This document shows, one piece after another, positions 44,623 through 55,970 of a DNA stretch of 64,000 nt. The stretch lies in assembly GCA_016801845.1 (NCBI GenBank), contig CM028907.1:18250098-18314097 (forward strand). Direction: 5' to 3'. The stretch's first letter is position 1. Every line of letters begins with the position of its first letter. The position numbers were made by a program, and so were the translations under genes. The stretch is from Polydactylus sextarius (lineage: Eukaryota > Chordata > Actinopteri > Polynemidae). Under the pieces are notes generated by a model, which saw only the letters and a program-made list of their open reading frames with translations, did not search any database and was not told the origin of the DNA.

Positions 44623-45354
44623 ATAGGGTATAAAACAAGACAGAAACAATGTAACATCTGTATATAGCTCTATGTAACTAACAGTACACACATCTGTGAG
44701 AAGAGAGGAGCAGTTAGTGCAATTGGAGTGCCAGTTTGATGGCGGATGTGTTAAAGTGTGTGGCAGAGAGGAGCTGTGCCACAGCGGCAGCCTCAGCAGG
44801 GAGAGAGCAAAGAGGGACATGGAGGGAGCTGACTCAATGCCTCACCGTCTTTATTCTCCCAGAACTCCACTGTGTTTTTTTTTTTTTTGTTTTGTTTTTT
44901 GTTTTTTTTTGCACTAGTAAACAAATACTGAAGGCAAATAAAAGAAACTCCAACCTCCTCCTCTACCCCCCTCCTCATCCCCGCAATATGAGCCACAGAA
45001 TGAGAAACAAACAGGTCTGTCTCTCATGAGCGTTGCCGAGTTTCACCGCAATGTCAACAACAACAAAGAGAGCAGCGCAGACAGGAAAAAGAAAACATGG
45101 AAAACAGAGAGAGAGGGAGATGCTGAGAGGAGTGTGACTGCTTCTCGTTGCAAAAGTAAAGCTGCCACATTGTACATGACAATACACTAATGGGAAATGG
45201 GAAGGAACTTTTTTTTTTTTTTGTGCCGCAGCTGTAAACATCGTTTCTTTCTCATGTGTTTTAAATTGCTCAACGTTTCTGTCACACTGTCTGAGAACAA
45301 AAAGGCGGCTGATTAAAAAAATGCAATTTTAATATGTTATTATACTTCTTCATT

Positions 45355-45495
45355 TTTGCCTTTATTGATAGGTGAGTGAAGATAAACAGGAAGGTGGGGA
45401 CAAGAGATGATCAGGATTCGAACTGACGATCGCTGCACAGCTTATGAGCCAAAGTGGTGCGTCCTAACCAGTCGGTTATCTGGGCTCGTTATTAT
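45355..45495 (-). repeat. tRNA-like SINE fragment
   Basis: The minus strand has an A-box-like TGGTTAGGACGC and a B-box-like AGTTCGAATCC about 40 bases apart, then CTGATCATCTCTTGTCCCC and a tail TTTATTG on the plus strand. Same family as the split copy at 9650-10250. Not a functional tRNA gene: the stems do not pair. Confidence 0.6.
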
Positions 45496-47107
45496 TCTTT
45501 CTATTCATAAATAAGGCAGAGAGATATAAAGTTACCTTAATACCTTTTTTTTTATAGACACGGACTCTGCAACGCTGCCTGCTCGATTTATCTGTTTAAA
45601 GTCTTTTGGGCTTTAAAACACAGGTCGTCATCACATTCATAAATGTTCCATAATGACTTCAGAGCCACATGCTGGCGTAATATGTAGCACTTAGTTCACA
45701 GAAGAACAGCATGGTCGCCTTTTTTTTCTCTCTCTCTCTTTTTTTTTTCTTTTTAAACAAAGGAGAGCAGCAGAACAGTTTGATTAAAAAAGCTTTCAGC
45801 TGTATCATTGGTGGATTTTCCCAACACATTTTGTAGCTGACACCTTTGTTCATGAACTTATTTAGAGCAATGACCTCCCTAATAACTTTTCTCATTAATG
45901 TCCAACACTGTCTGAGCTACAGTTACATGAATAGGTGTAAAGTCAGGCCTGTCATTTAATCCCTGGTACAATTTGTTCATTGATAGACTGTTTTTCGCCC
46001 TTTTTTTGTGAATGACAACAGATTTGACTAATTACAATGTTTTGTCACACTAAAGCTGCGGTGGTCAATGTTCTTACATTGATAATATAAATATAAAACA
46101 TTCCTGTGTGTAATTTGAAACGTGTTGTTCCTATTGATGGACCCACAGATAATTATCACTTCCACTCAGCCATAACCAAAGGTTATGTTTATGTCCACTA
46201 CTAAAAAAAAGCTTAGACACATTTACTGTTTTCTATTTACAACAAACAGAAACAGAGCTCATTAATGTAAAGAGCTAGCAGAGTTGAGAGTGAGACAATG
46301 TTAGCTTTCCTAGGGAATGCTAATGTTGCTCAGTGTCCACTATATGTGCACAAAGATGACGTGTTAATTGACACCCAGGTCGTATCTTCGTGATTAAGTG
46401 AAAGCGCATCAGTGTTGTGTTTTCATCAACAGAGCCGTGTTTAGGTTCGCAACATCTAATGTTTCCAGCACATTTACATAATGTATATATGACAACTGGT
46501 CTGAATGTAGGTTGTTGGGGGCATCACTCTGAGAAACACATCAATCTGTCTGTGTTGCAATGTATTATAATATAATCCTTGTGTCCTTGTTTGAATCATA
46601 GTAATAATTCATCAGGTAGTACATATTTCCATTCCTGCCATCTGATCCACTCTTCTGATCTGATCACAGCTATTCCTGGTTTTCTGGTCTTTTTCTTTAA
46701 AAGCTTTAATTGACAGCACATACAAACATTTTGGTAACTTCTCTGTGATTTAAAACTGAACTGTATATTAATTAATATTATAATAAAACATCAAGTGATA
46801 AACTATACAATAACTTTTACATTTTTGGTAGTACACCTGGTTCTCTACAAAACTAGACAGTGAAAAGATCATAGTGGCAAAACTTCTTAAGCTTAAAACT
46901 TGTTGAAATTAACATTATGGTCTGTTGCATGATAATCACAACTCTTTAAAACAATCTCTTGAGTTCACAAAATCAAAGACACTTGTACTGTTTCTACTGC
47001 TATTTTAAGGACCTGCAACATGTTGTTGTGTATGACATACGTCTTGTAAGCAAGTGCGTGTGTTTGTGTGTTTTTCTGTGCCTCCTGGGCCTCCTCACCC
47101 TGCTAAC

Positions 47108-47263
47108 CTAGGGCTCCCTCTCTGAAGAAACGTCACCCTCTGCTCCACTACTGGCGTTGAGGTCCTGTCGGGAACGCGGGGCGCTCTTCTCCCTGCCAGA
47201 CTCTGAGGGCCCCTTGGAGCGCGTCTTCTCTTTTCTCTGCTGCTGCTTCTCCTGCTTTGACAG
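47108..47263 (-). CDS. dtd1: dtd1 exon 5: basic C-terminal tail and stop
   Basis: Residues 157-207 and TAG. Lys/Gln/Arg-rich then Ser/Glu-rich tail, ending DVSSEREP; this extension is typical of vertebrate DTD1 and absent from bacterial forms. Acceptor GTTTTCCTCAG. Separated from exon 4 by a 5.1 kb intron. Confidence 0.95.
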   Translation of the reverse strand: MSKQEKQQQRKEKTRSKGPSESGREKSAPRSRQDLNASSGAEGDVSSEREP

Positions 47264-50200
47264 CTGAGGAAAACACGAGAAACAAGGAAAGCCTGGGTCA
47301 TAAATCAATTCTTTATCTCGCAGTGCAATTTTGTGCGTCCTTAACACGGACATTAGAATTACACCAGAGCATAAGACTATTGGACATATTGCAGGAAAGC
47401 TTGGATTCTGCCAGAAAATAGTGAAAGTGAATACTATTATTGAAAGTGAACACTATTACGTCATTGAGCACACAGCACACCATGCACACAACAAAACTAC
47501 CCTCTGCATTTAACCCATCACACCTAAGTGAGCAGGGGGCAGCCTGGACGGCGCCCGGGGAGCGTGTGTGGGGACGGTACCTCAAGGGTCAAGGGTACCT
47601 CAGTGGGACCTGGTAGCTGGTGGATTCGAACCAGGGACCTTCAGGACCCAAGTCCGCTTCCTTAGCCACCCTACGAACATTCAGGTGCTTCCAGAAACAA
47701 AACGAGTTAAAGGAAAAATCCACACGTGTGACTGACACCAAAGTGTAGAATTTATAGTAAACTTGACATGTCTTCTTCATTTTTTTTCCCAATAAAATTA
47801 TGCCTGAAACTGATGCATCCGGCTGTAACTTAAGTAATAAATGATGAAATAAATGTAAAATATTATATTATATTCATACTTTTTTTTTTGCTGACACGTT
47901 TGGGAAAATAGTTTCCTTATATATTCAGCGGTTCAGGGAGCGCTGATGATAATAAAAGCCCTAAAATGATATTCTTAATTAGATTTTTTACTGCAAGTGA
48001 TGAGTTTCTACAAAAAAAAAAAAAAAACTGAATTTAACTATTTTATCATTTTCCTATTCAATTATAGATATTTCATGTAATTGAAAGATGTTAAATGGTT
48101 TTAAAAAATATAAATAATACACATGACCCCCTTTAACTGGCAAAATATATTAAAACCCTGATAAATCTGTGGTACTTGGCTGCTCAGAGAGCTGAGGCAC
48201 TGAACACCAGCGCGCTGTATCATGACTTGCAGATCATGACCTTTGCAGCTGGTGGTCAGCATTCGCCCAAAGGTCCCAACATGCATGAGAATTAGTACAT
48301 TTAATTAAACAAAGAAGGACGAACACATCAGCGGAGCAGAGCAACTCTCCACGTCTGACTCTGTCTCCGTTCACAAGCGACCGCTTCTCTTCTCTCTCTT
48401 TGTTTATTTGGAACCGTTCTGGGTCGTCATATGATCACTTTAAAGGGTCTATTGTGACTGCACACGCTGCCTCTCACACAATCACGCACACACTCCAAAC
48501 TAGCCCTCCACAATGCCACTCGGCGCAACGAGTCACTTCTGTAATTGAAACAGTTCTTCCTTCTCTTCTGGTTGTTTCCTTCAGAGCTCGTAAAACGCCA
48601 CAACAGTAATGAAGACGCGAGTATTCTACCCGTTATCTGCAAAAAAAAAAAAAGAAAAGAAAAGAAAAAAAAGGCCTGTAAACACAGATGCTAAAAATTT
48701 TATGGCTGCCAAAGAAATATTTATGAGCTAAATGTCATCTCAAAAATCCAAAGCACTGCATGAGACACTACAGAGAGCACAAGAAAAAATTCACTGATAC
48801 ATCCATCTGAATCCATTAACATGCTGTAGTATCAAACCAGGTTTGCCGCCTTTGATGATGATACAACATGTGGCACATGGTGACCAGAGGGAGACAGATA
48901 CATTTGACGTATGGATACAAAAGAAACAAACATGTTTCCTTCTTTATCATAAAATAAACGGTGTTTCATTTCTGTTCAAGCTACAACTCGACCCAAAGCT
49001 CTGAATTAAAAGCTGATAAAATCTCGACCTAACATGATCAAACATTACATAATTTCTGTGAGGGTTGGCATTCAGCCCGGAGCCCAAAAACAGAATAAAG
49101 CACAAAAGTGATGAACAAATAGAAAACCTCAGGACTCCGCTGCATCCAGGATGGGTTTCATTGCTCTGGATAACACCATTGTTCGCTGGCCGCTTGACCC
49201 TGCAGTGGACTAAATCCCTGATTCATGGAAAGAAAGGAACAGTGTCTCTTGGCCGTTGCTTCATTTCTCCCGCGTGCCAAGCCTAGGCTATTGGCTGGCC
49301 TTTTATCCCTCATGTTCAGCCTTGGCTTTGGCTCCTCAGCCCCCAAAGCAAAACATCCCAAACAGACGAGAATAAAAATTAAAATTCGGGGGACTGCTTA
49401 ATATGCCTCACTTTGGGTGAGCGAGCCAAGCGCCCACCGACAGGCGAGCAGCCAAAGTCGACCAGTAGCCACACGCAAAACAAGACAAAAAGTAAGGGTG
49501 CAGCTGGCTCAGTGGAAGTGACCAGAATACAAGACAATGGACACGTGAACCTCCCTCAAATAGCTGGAGTAAGAGGAGTACGAGCTTGTGAGAGGTGTAT
49601 CCTCTACGAGAGGCAGAGTTTAATCACTGACCTCATGATTTGTACAGTTTTTTTTGTTTTTTCAAAACTACTGACACATTGCTGGTGGTTTATTCAGAGA
49701 GATCTCTACATCTGCAACTAATTATTATTGTGGTTTGGATTTATTTATAAATAAAAAAATGCTATCAATAAAATGTGAAGTGATGCTGAGCAATAATATA
49801 AATTGCAGTTCTTTATATTAGTTGCTGGACCAGAGCCATCGTTAATGTTATTGATTCCACTGATGCTTTTCCTACTGTAATTCAAACTGTCTGCTTTATT
49901 TTGAAGGTCTGGGCCAAATATCTTCAAACTAATGACATTCCCGTCAGCGTTTTGTGTTTAATGTTCATGCTTTACTAAGACGGTAAACCAGGTAAAAAAA
50001 AAATACCTGGGAAATATCAGAGTGTTCCCAGCACACAGCAGCAACAGAACCACTAGCATGGCTATAGCTTTAAACTTTATTTAAACCTTTAAAGAGAAAA
50101 CCGTGTTTGATTTAACAAGAGAACCAGCTGCACAAGAACTTTTCCCTCAATAAAATAACCCCTCATTAACTAAAGAAACATCACCTACGAAGTAAACAAG

Positions 50201-51054
50201 GCTACAAATCTGGCCATATACTCCATTTGAACTTGACAGCCCTCAAGATTTGGGTGTTCTGGAAATATTTTGGTTAGTGCTTAAAAAAAAATATGGTTTG
50301 ATACTGAGCCCTGCTCATCATAAATTCTAAGACAAACATCAGTCAACTGGAGATGGTTCGCCTGAGAGTGCAGAACACATGGAAACTTGTCGAGCAGTCA
50401 AAGCTGCCTCTCAGCGTGTAGTTTTTTATCTTTGCGTTTAAAAGGAGGGATCGTGGTTTTGACCCTGACTTTATGAGGCACACAGTGAAGTGAATCACAC
50501 AGTGAGGAGGGAGCAGGATAATCACACTGAGAGCAGCCTGGTCGACTCCTGCAGGGACCAGTACCTGAGAAGGTGAACAGAAAGTGGCAACAGTAAGCTC
50601 CATGGATCCTGAGTAAGTGGGCCTGTGCCAATCATCTGGAGCCCACACAACACCTCTCTCTCTCTCTCCATCTCACTCACATACACACACACTGACACAC
50701 CTGAGTGAGAGGGCCACAGCTTCACCATGGGGGTGACTAAGTGAGAACACAGTGAATCAGACCCAGTCCACGAGGCTAAGAAAGAAGTGACACCAGCAGG
50801 TATCAGTCTTGGCAAGAACGTGGTTGTTGGGCTCTGGATGCTCTGATTTCTTTCTTGTGTAAAGTTCAAAATAAAATTCAAATAACTAAATGTAACTTCA
50901 GAATTCAGCTTGTGGTGTTATTCCATCAATACTTTATCCACAGTGAACATGCACCAAGTATGTTTTTTTTTCCGCTGAGGATTAATTCTACGGTAATGAG
51001 AGCCATGTTGTTCGCAAATGGAGATAAGTACAGCAAGTGAATAGATGAACACAT

Positions 51055-51095
<41 letters not shown>

Positions 51096-54000
51096 TTGCG
51101 TGCGTATGTGTGTGTTTGGTGGCTTTTTTTTTACTGACTTCCCACGCTACACTAATGCCTTTATACCCAAAGCTCCTAATTTCAAAGTCATTATTTTCAA
51201 CAGACTTCAACCAAGCATGAAATGAGCTGTTCTGGAGCCAGATCTTGTTGAACTTACACACACAAGATGACAGTTACATTAACATAAACTATTTGAACCT
51301 CTAGACTTTGAAACTGAAACTGACCATGTTTGCACACAAACAAATGAACTCAAACCAGACTACATGTTTTGCATTGCTAGTTATTAGATCCATGTTGGTT
51401 ATTACTGTATTATCAATACAAGTTTTAAATATTAAATAAATAATGAAAAAAAAAATTTGTGGTGGATTTGTGGTGTTAAGACCTGAAAAAAAAATGCAGC
51501 AGAGAAACGCCAAAGATTTATTTAGAAAGAAATATGAGATCATTGTGTTGATATGAGTAATGGATGGAGGAAAAAAAAAATCACTATATAAACTCGTTTG
51601 CCTGCTGCTTGGTAATGGACGTGCAGAATTAGTTCATCAGAACAGTTTTGCTGAAAACAGCTGCAGTAATAAACCAAAACAAGGAGCTAAAACTCTTTTA
51701 AATTACTCTTTTAGGTTTACAAATTTAGGTGGTTTGTCATTATGTTCAATACAATGTTTGGATCCATTTATTATAGTTAAGATGAGTTTTAGTGGCTGCT
51801 TTTTTATATTTTGCTTAAATTATTTAAATATCTACTTCATTTATTGTTTTATCATTTTATTCTGGGTATATGTGTTGTCTCCACTTGTTACTGACACTTT
51901 TTTCCAGTAAAATTTAAAACTTAAAATTTGCTGTTATATTTGTGTTTCAACTGTAAAATGTGCAAAACGTGAAACTTCAATAACCACGTTTCAGACTTTA
52001 TGATGACATGTTTTATATGATATGTGTGTTTATGTCTTTTTTTATATATATATATATACCAGTGTAACATTGGACATTATGGCCTCAAAAACCAAAAAGT
52101 CTCCGCTCTTTGTGTAAGAGTGAGTGTCTGCACACAACAGAAGAGCAAATACCACCATCTAGTGGTGCACAAAGACAAATAAAATGAGTCCTCAACAAAT
52201 AGAATGGAAGTTCATTCATGGATTTAAGTTGGATGAAATTCCAAAGTAAAAGTAAAAATGTTTTACTTTGACAGGATAATTGTAACTAAAGATAAGTTTA
52301 TCAGTTTTTAATCACGGTTGAGCTTCTCATCGACCTGATGCTCAACGACATACCTGTTTTGGATCCGAGGGACCAGCAGGTGAGGTCAGTTCAATGGTGA
52401 CAGGGCCGTCGTTTTGTATGTGGACCTGCATGTAGGCTCCAAACTTCCCATCTAGAGACACAAAAACATAAAAAATAAAGAACAAATGTCAAGGATCAAC
52501 ACAGCAAGACATCCCATAAACACTTGTTTCATTTATTAGCATTAACTGCCTACAGTTTACTCTCCCTAAAGAGGCCAGTGTATCCCAAATAACACCATGT
52601 CCAGATATTAACAGGCAGTGGAATTAGTTTGTCATTGGCAGACGATACTTCATAAAGATGTAGGATAACAAGGAGCCTTGAGACATTGGGGACAAAAGAC
52701 AAAGGCGCTGTGGAAGGAGAGGAAGTTTCAACTTAAATGTTCTCCTTTCTTCCACTGGGTCTGTGAGATTAATGACACCATCTGCACAATGAAACTGTGG
52801 GCCGCGATGGAAAAGTGCTGCATCATCATATTCCCTCTCTGGAGGAGAGAGGGAGGGGGAGGGAGAGAGAGGGATAAGATGGAGGGGGGGCAGCTAATTA
52901 GGAAGCCTTATGCTCCTTTGCTGGGACAAGGTGTTCTCCGCACCTGCTCCCCGGTGGGCTGACCCAATTCACTGTCACCATCGCCGCCACCACGTCACAG
53001 CACAGATAATACACACTTCCCATCCCCAAACAGGAATACAGGCAATTAAACAGCCGGGGGGAGGCGGGGGTGGGGGGTGTGAGGAACGGCACCGTTCCAA
53101 ATTTATAAGAGAGCAGCGATAATGGTGACCCTCTACACTTTTGATTTTAATTAGCTCAGAGACAAGTATCTGTGAACAACACACTCTGTTTTTTTTTTTT
53201 GCTACACAGTTTTGCAGCCTCCTGGGACTTAACTCAAACTGGCCTTTTATTTTTCCACAGTTTTTATAATAACTCCTTAAATTCTTACTGTCTTTCAACA
53301 CTGATTTCAGAAAATCTTCCATCTTCTCATGTATGAAAAACAGCGGCCAATTTCTTACTATCGGACCCTGGAAAATACTTCCGAGATATATAATCGTAAA
53401 TATATAAATCTATGATAAATATGTGATAAAAAAAACTGCCTGGGTTGAGCAACAGGAACACATCACAGTAGGATGATACCACGAGAGAGTAGCAGCCACT
53501 CGTCAGTTCACCCACCCTTGATGAGCTCTGGCTTGTAGGTACTCCTCATGTTCTCCAGGATGCTGTTGTAAAAGGGCTGGGCCAGCTCTGCAGGCATGGC
53601 TGAATGGAAGTCTGGCTTGTTGCCCTTCAGTATACACTGCAGGGTGAATTGGCTCACACACAGCACCTCGAATTCCCGATCCATGACGCTTTTGCTCCAA
53701 GCTCGCCCGTTTTCGTCCTCGAACAGCCGCAGGTTCAGGATCTTTCGTACCCTGAAAACACGAGGAGGTGTGAAGAGTGAGACGAACAAGTCTGAACAGC
53801 GACAAATCATCCACAGTTGCTCTAATCAGTCAATCTCTAATCAATCGAAACAAGCAGAAAACTTAACTGTGACCGTACACCATTCATTTGTACTATTTTT
53901 GATCCTCCACACAAGCATGATTTCAAATCAGTCTTGCCTCAGTTTAGTTGTCTTAATTGTTGCCTATGCTTTCAATATTGTTTTACAGTAAATTACTATA

Positions 54001-54813
54001 AACTATATTGCAAGAATAAACAACAATTAGTTATGGTAGCATACTTGACAAGTTTATCTCCTTAGTTACTTTAAATGTGTACTCAAATTCATGCTACAAA
54101 AGCATTATTTGATATTTCAGGTCCTATATCCACTGGCTCTCATTCATTTTAGTGCATATACTGTATATCAATTTCAATCTGACAAGGATGGTGAAAGTCC
54201 CTCCCACACACTCACATGTAGTCAGCATCCCTCTGGGTGTCCTCCACAGATAGACCCAGCAGGACGCACAGTCCGCGTCCTATTGAACTGACCTGCTCCT
54301 CACCCACTGAACAGAGAGACGGGGGCAGAGAGAGACAGGGACAGAGACAGAGACAGAGACAGAGACAGACAGGGTCAGGGCAGAGAGTGAATGACTCGCA
54401 GCACAAACTGACAGGTGACAGGCAGAATGACACCCCTGCGCGTGTATGGGGCCAACAGTCAACACTGTCATTCAAGTGTCACGACTTCTGACATAGGGAG
54501 CAAACTGTCCTTACTTGAAGGGTGAAAGAAACCTTTACTGTTTTCCTCCGAGCTGGAACAACCAGGCTAGACGCTCTGTGTCGCAGACCCGGTTAGCTTT
54601 AAATAGCGTCTCGTTCATTTTCCTGCTAAGAGCTAATGCTAACGCAGCTAGGTTAGCTAACACGCAGGGTCAGCAAGATTAATAAATGAAAGCTGCCGGT
54701 CTCGGTTAAACAGACATTATAAAACTCGTCCCAGCGTCTGAGTTTCGTTCAGTTCAAAACTACCGCTTACCCGTCACAGACGCTTTGGTTACCCGTTGAA
54801 CGATGGCTCTCAT
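47108..54813 (-). CDS. dtd1: dtd1, D-aminoacyl-tRNA deacylase 1 (DUE-B)
   Basis: DTD1 removes D-amino acids (and mischarged Gly) from tRNA, a cytosolic proofreading step; in vertebrates it is also known as the DNA-unwinding-element-binding protein DUE-B. Coding exons 54771-54813, 54216-54306, 53516-53751, 52354-52451 and 47108-47263 join in frame to 624 nt, 207 residues (human about 209). It starts MRAIVQRVTKASVT. Key motifs are SQFTLQ (78-83), the catalytic-site signature, and NDGPVT (137-142) with the Gly-cisPro pair that rejects L-aminoacyl ends. The vertebrate-type tail from about 155 is Gln/Lys/Arg-rich (KQEKQQQRKEKTR) and ends SSGAEGDVSSEREP. ATG 54813 has A at -3. No missing key residue is seen. 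It lies 1 kb downstream of smim26 and 8.5 kb upstream of slc24a3, same strand. Confidence 0.97.
47360..47695 (-). repeat. tRNA-derived SINE
   Basis: On the minus strand the head has an A-box-like TGGCTAAGGAAGC and a perfect B box GGTTCGAATCC, 44 bases further on, followed by a GC-rich body (GGGCGCCGTCC region with GCGCCCGGGGAGC on the plus strand) and TGGGTTAAATGCAGAGGGTA. This order is that of an abundant teleost SINE. Stems do not form a full cloverleaf, so it is not a tRNA gene. Confidence 0.8.
51057..51090 (+). repeat. (GT)n microsatellite
   Basis: GT run of about 30 bp, continuing imperfectly to 51118. Confidence 0.95.
52354..52451 (-). CDS. dtd1: dtd1 exon 4: Gly-cisPro segment
   Basis: Residues 124-156: GKFGAYMQVHIQNDGPVTIE and LTSPAGPSDPKQ. 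Holds the chirality-checking Gly139-Pro140. Acceptor TGTCTCTAG, donor CAG/GTATGTC. Confidence 0.97.
52452..53515. other. dtd1 intron 3
   Basis: Unique sequence of 1,064 nt. 52880-53160 has homeodomain-type cores (GCTAATTAGG, GCAATTAAAC, TTTTAATTAGCTC) and a CArG/MEF2-like CCAAATTTATAA in a G-rich setting, suggesting a regulatory block rather than coding sequence. Confidence 0.5.
53516..53751 (-). CDS. dtd1: dtd1 exon 3: catalytic core
   Basis: Completes Met45 and encodes residues 46-123, including SKSVMDREFEVLCVSQFTLQ and LKGNKPDFHSAMPAE. Contains the catalytic-site Thr81 in SQFTLQ. Acceptor TGTTTTCAG, donor AAGG/GTGGGT. Confidence 0.98.
54216..54306 (-). CDS. dtd1: dtd1 exon 2
   Basis: Residues 15-44 with SSIGRGLCVLLGLSVEDTQ and two bases of Met45. 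Acceptor CTCTGTTCAG, donor AT/GTGAGTG. A GACAGA repeat (54343-54370) sits just upstream of the acceptor. Confidence 0.97.
54343..54370 (+). repeat. (GACAGA)n short tandem repeat
   Basis: Four to five AGACAG units in dtd1 intron 1, about 35 bases upstream of the exon 2 acceptor. Confidence 0.9.
54771..54813 (-). CDS. dtd1: dtd1 exon 1
   Basis: Residues 1-14 (MRAIVQRVTKASVT) and one base of Val15. Donor ACGG/GTAAGC. The start context AACAATGA is good. Confidence 0.96.
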
Positions 54814-54960
54814 TGTTTTGGTTGTGTTTGGGTGCACGTTCTCACAACTTCCCGGAGTGAATGGAACGTTGTCGACCCCTAGTGGCCACGAGCCGCAGCA
54901 CACATCCTCTGCTTCTTCCGGAGCGTTTATTATACACTGACATGAGTCAGTGGAACAGCA
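54814..54960 (-). promoter_or_regulatory. Putative dtd1 promoter
   Basis: Upstream of the start ATG. On the minus strand there is an ETS core CCGGAAG (54915-54921), a CTCF-like GGCCACTAGGGGTC (54874-54887), and further out an AP-1 site TGAGTCA (54943-54949). No TATA box at a usual distance. This fits a housekeeping promoter, but the start site is not shown. Confidence 0.45.
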
Positions 54961-55812
54961 TGGATACGAATGTCTGTGCAAAGGATTAAATATATGTCTT
55001 TCTAAACATAAAATTAAACCAGTTTTATTAATTAGTTAATTATTAATAATCGTATTTTTTAAATCTTGTTTTCTTTTCCATTAAAATTGATATGCCTCTA
55101 ATACATCAATAACACAACAAGCATAAAGAGATGCTAGAGCTTATATTTATTTACATTTACTGATTAACTCTTGCTCCTGACAAATGCAGCCCATATTATG
55201 ATAAAAACACAATTAAATTACTAAAAATAATCTAATTAATATGTTTTCCCTAATATGAAAACTGAATTGAAAACAAAATTGAAAAGTCTAATTGAATAAT
55301 AATAATAATAATAATTTAAAAAAAAAACCCTGAATAAGTCACACAAACTCTCTGGTTTTCAGACCTTGTTGGTTGAGACACAACTGTTTTTTTATTAAGT
55401 TATTAAAGGTTCACCCTGGACATGTCACCAGTCTATCACAGGGCTCACACGTAGAGATAACAAGGAAAGTACAACTTGAGTCGTCATTCATGTTCCTAAC
55501 TCCTGTCATTCTTGTTCTATGGCAAACATGATAAACAATCTCTTTAACTCTTTGAAGTTTCACATTGGTAGTAATAGTGTATTTCAACTCTGTAATTCCG
55601 AATTGTTACGTGTCATGATGTGCCAAATATAGTAACAGGCAACCTGAGCTTATGTTTAAACATGGGTTTATTTAGACATTTAGCAACTTTACATGATGGT
55701 GATGTTGAAGTATTTTTTAAATTAATTTTACATGTCCAATGTTAGTCGGCTGGCCTCCAAACACAACAAATATGAGTAAACCATCAGTCCATTGTCCTTC
55801 ACACTGATGCAG
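54961..55812. other. Intergenic between dtd1 and smim26, with the smim26 3' UTR
   Basis: AT-rich. Contains an AAT run (55297-55313), a worn SINE fragment (55412-55490) and, at its right end, the smim26 3' UTR. Confidence 0.6.
55668..55673 (-). terminator. smim26 poly(A) signal AATAAA
   Basis: Minus-strand AATAAA, 140 nt after the smim26 stop codon. It is the first canonical signal downstream, so the transcript probably ends near 55645-55655. Confidence 0.6.
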
Positions 55813-55970
55813 CTACTTGTCTCCAGATTCACCGCCGGTGATGAAGTTGTAGATCCTCGTGGTGTACGGAATAAAGTCCTTCCTGTAGATTACGATAGTT
55901 TTGGTGTGAGCCGTCTCGTAAACGACTCGTTCTAGACCTTCCTCCAATTTCGGTTCTTCTGGTGTTTCAA
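55813..55970 (-). CDS. smim26: smim26 exon 2
   Basis: Completes Val42 and encodes residues 43-93, then TAG. Contains ETAHTKTIVIYRKDFIPYTT, the conserved tail of the family. Confidence 0.9.

Larger units (their letters stand above)
38570..47107. other. Intergenic region between slc24a3 and dtd1
   Basis: No gene recognised on either strand; in particular no SCP2-domain ORF, although SCP2D1 lies in this interval in mammals as I recall. Contents: the promoter region above, a perfect inverted repeat (39485-39570), GA, GGAA, GAT and GT microsatellites, a SINE-like repeat (45355-45495), and unique sequence. The dtd1 3' UTR must fall in its right end; an ATTAAA on the minus strand at 46705-46710 is a possible poly(A) signal. 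Confidence 0.6.
47264..52353. other. dtd1 intron 4
   Basis: Contains a tRNA-derived SINE (47360-47695), poly-A runs, a GT repeat (51057-51090) and mostly unique sequence. 49130-49330 is a complex, repeat-free block with a SOX-like CCATTGTT. No coding exon is recognised; ORFs here are short. Confidence 0.6.

Noticed and set aside
45420..45495. Possible tRNA gene on the minus strand
   Set aside because: A- and B-box-like motifs are present but acceptor and anticodon stems do not pair; it is part of a SINE.
47615..47690. Possible tRNA gene on the minus strand with perfect B box
   Set aside because: Continues into a SINE body and lacks a full cloverleaf.
52452..54770. Two dtd1 introns of exactly 464 nt and a smim26 intron of 469 nt
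   Set aside because: No sequence similarity between them by eye; the equal lengths look like chance.
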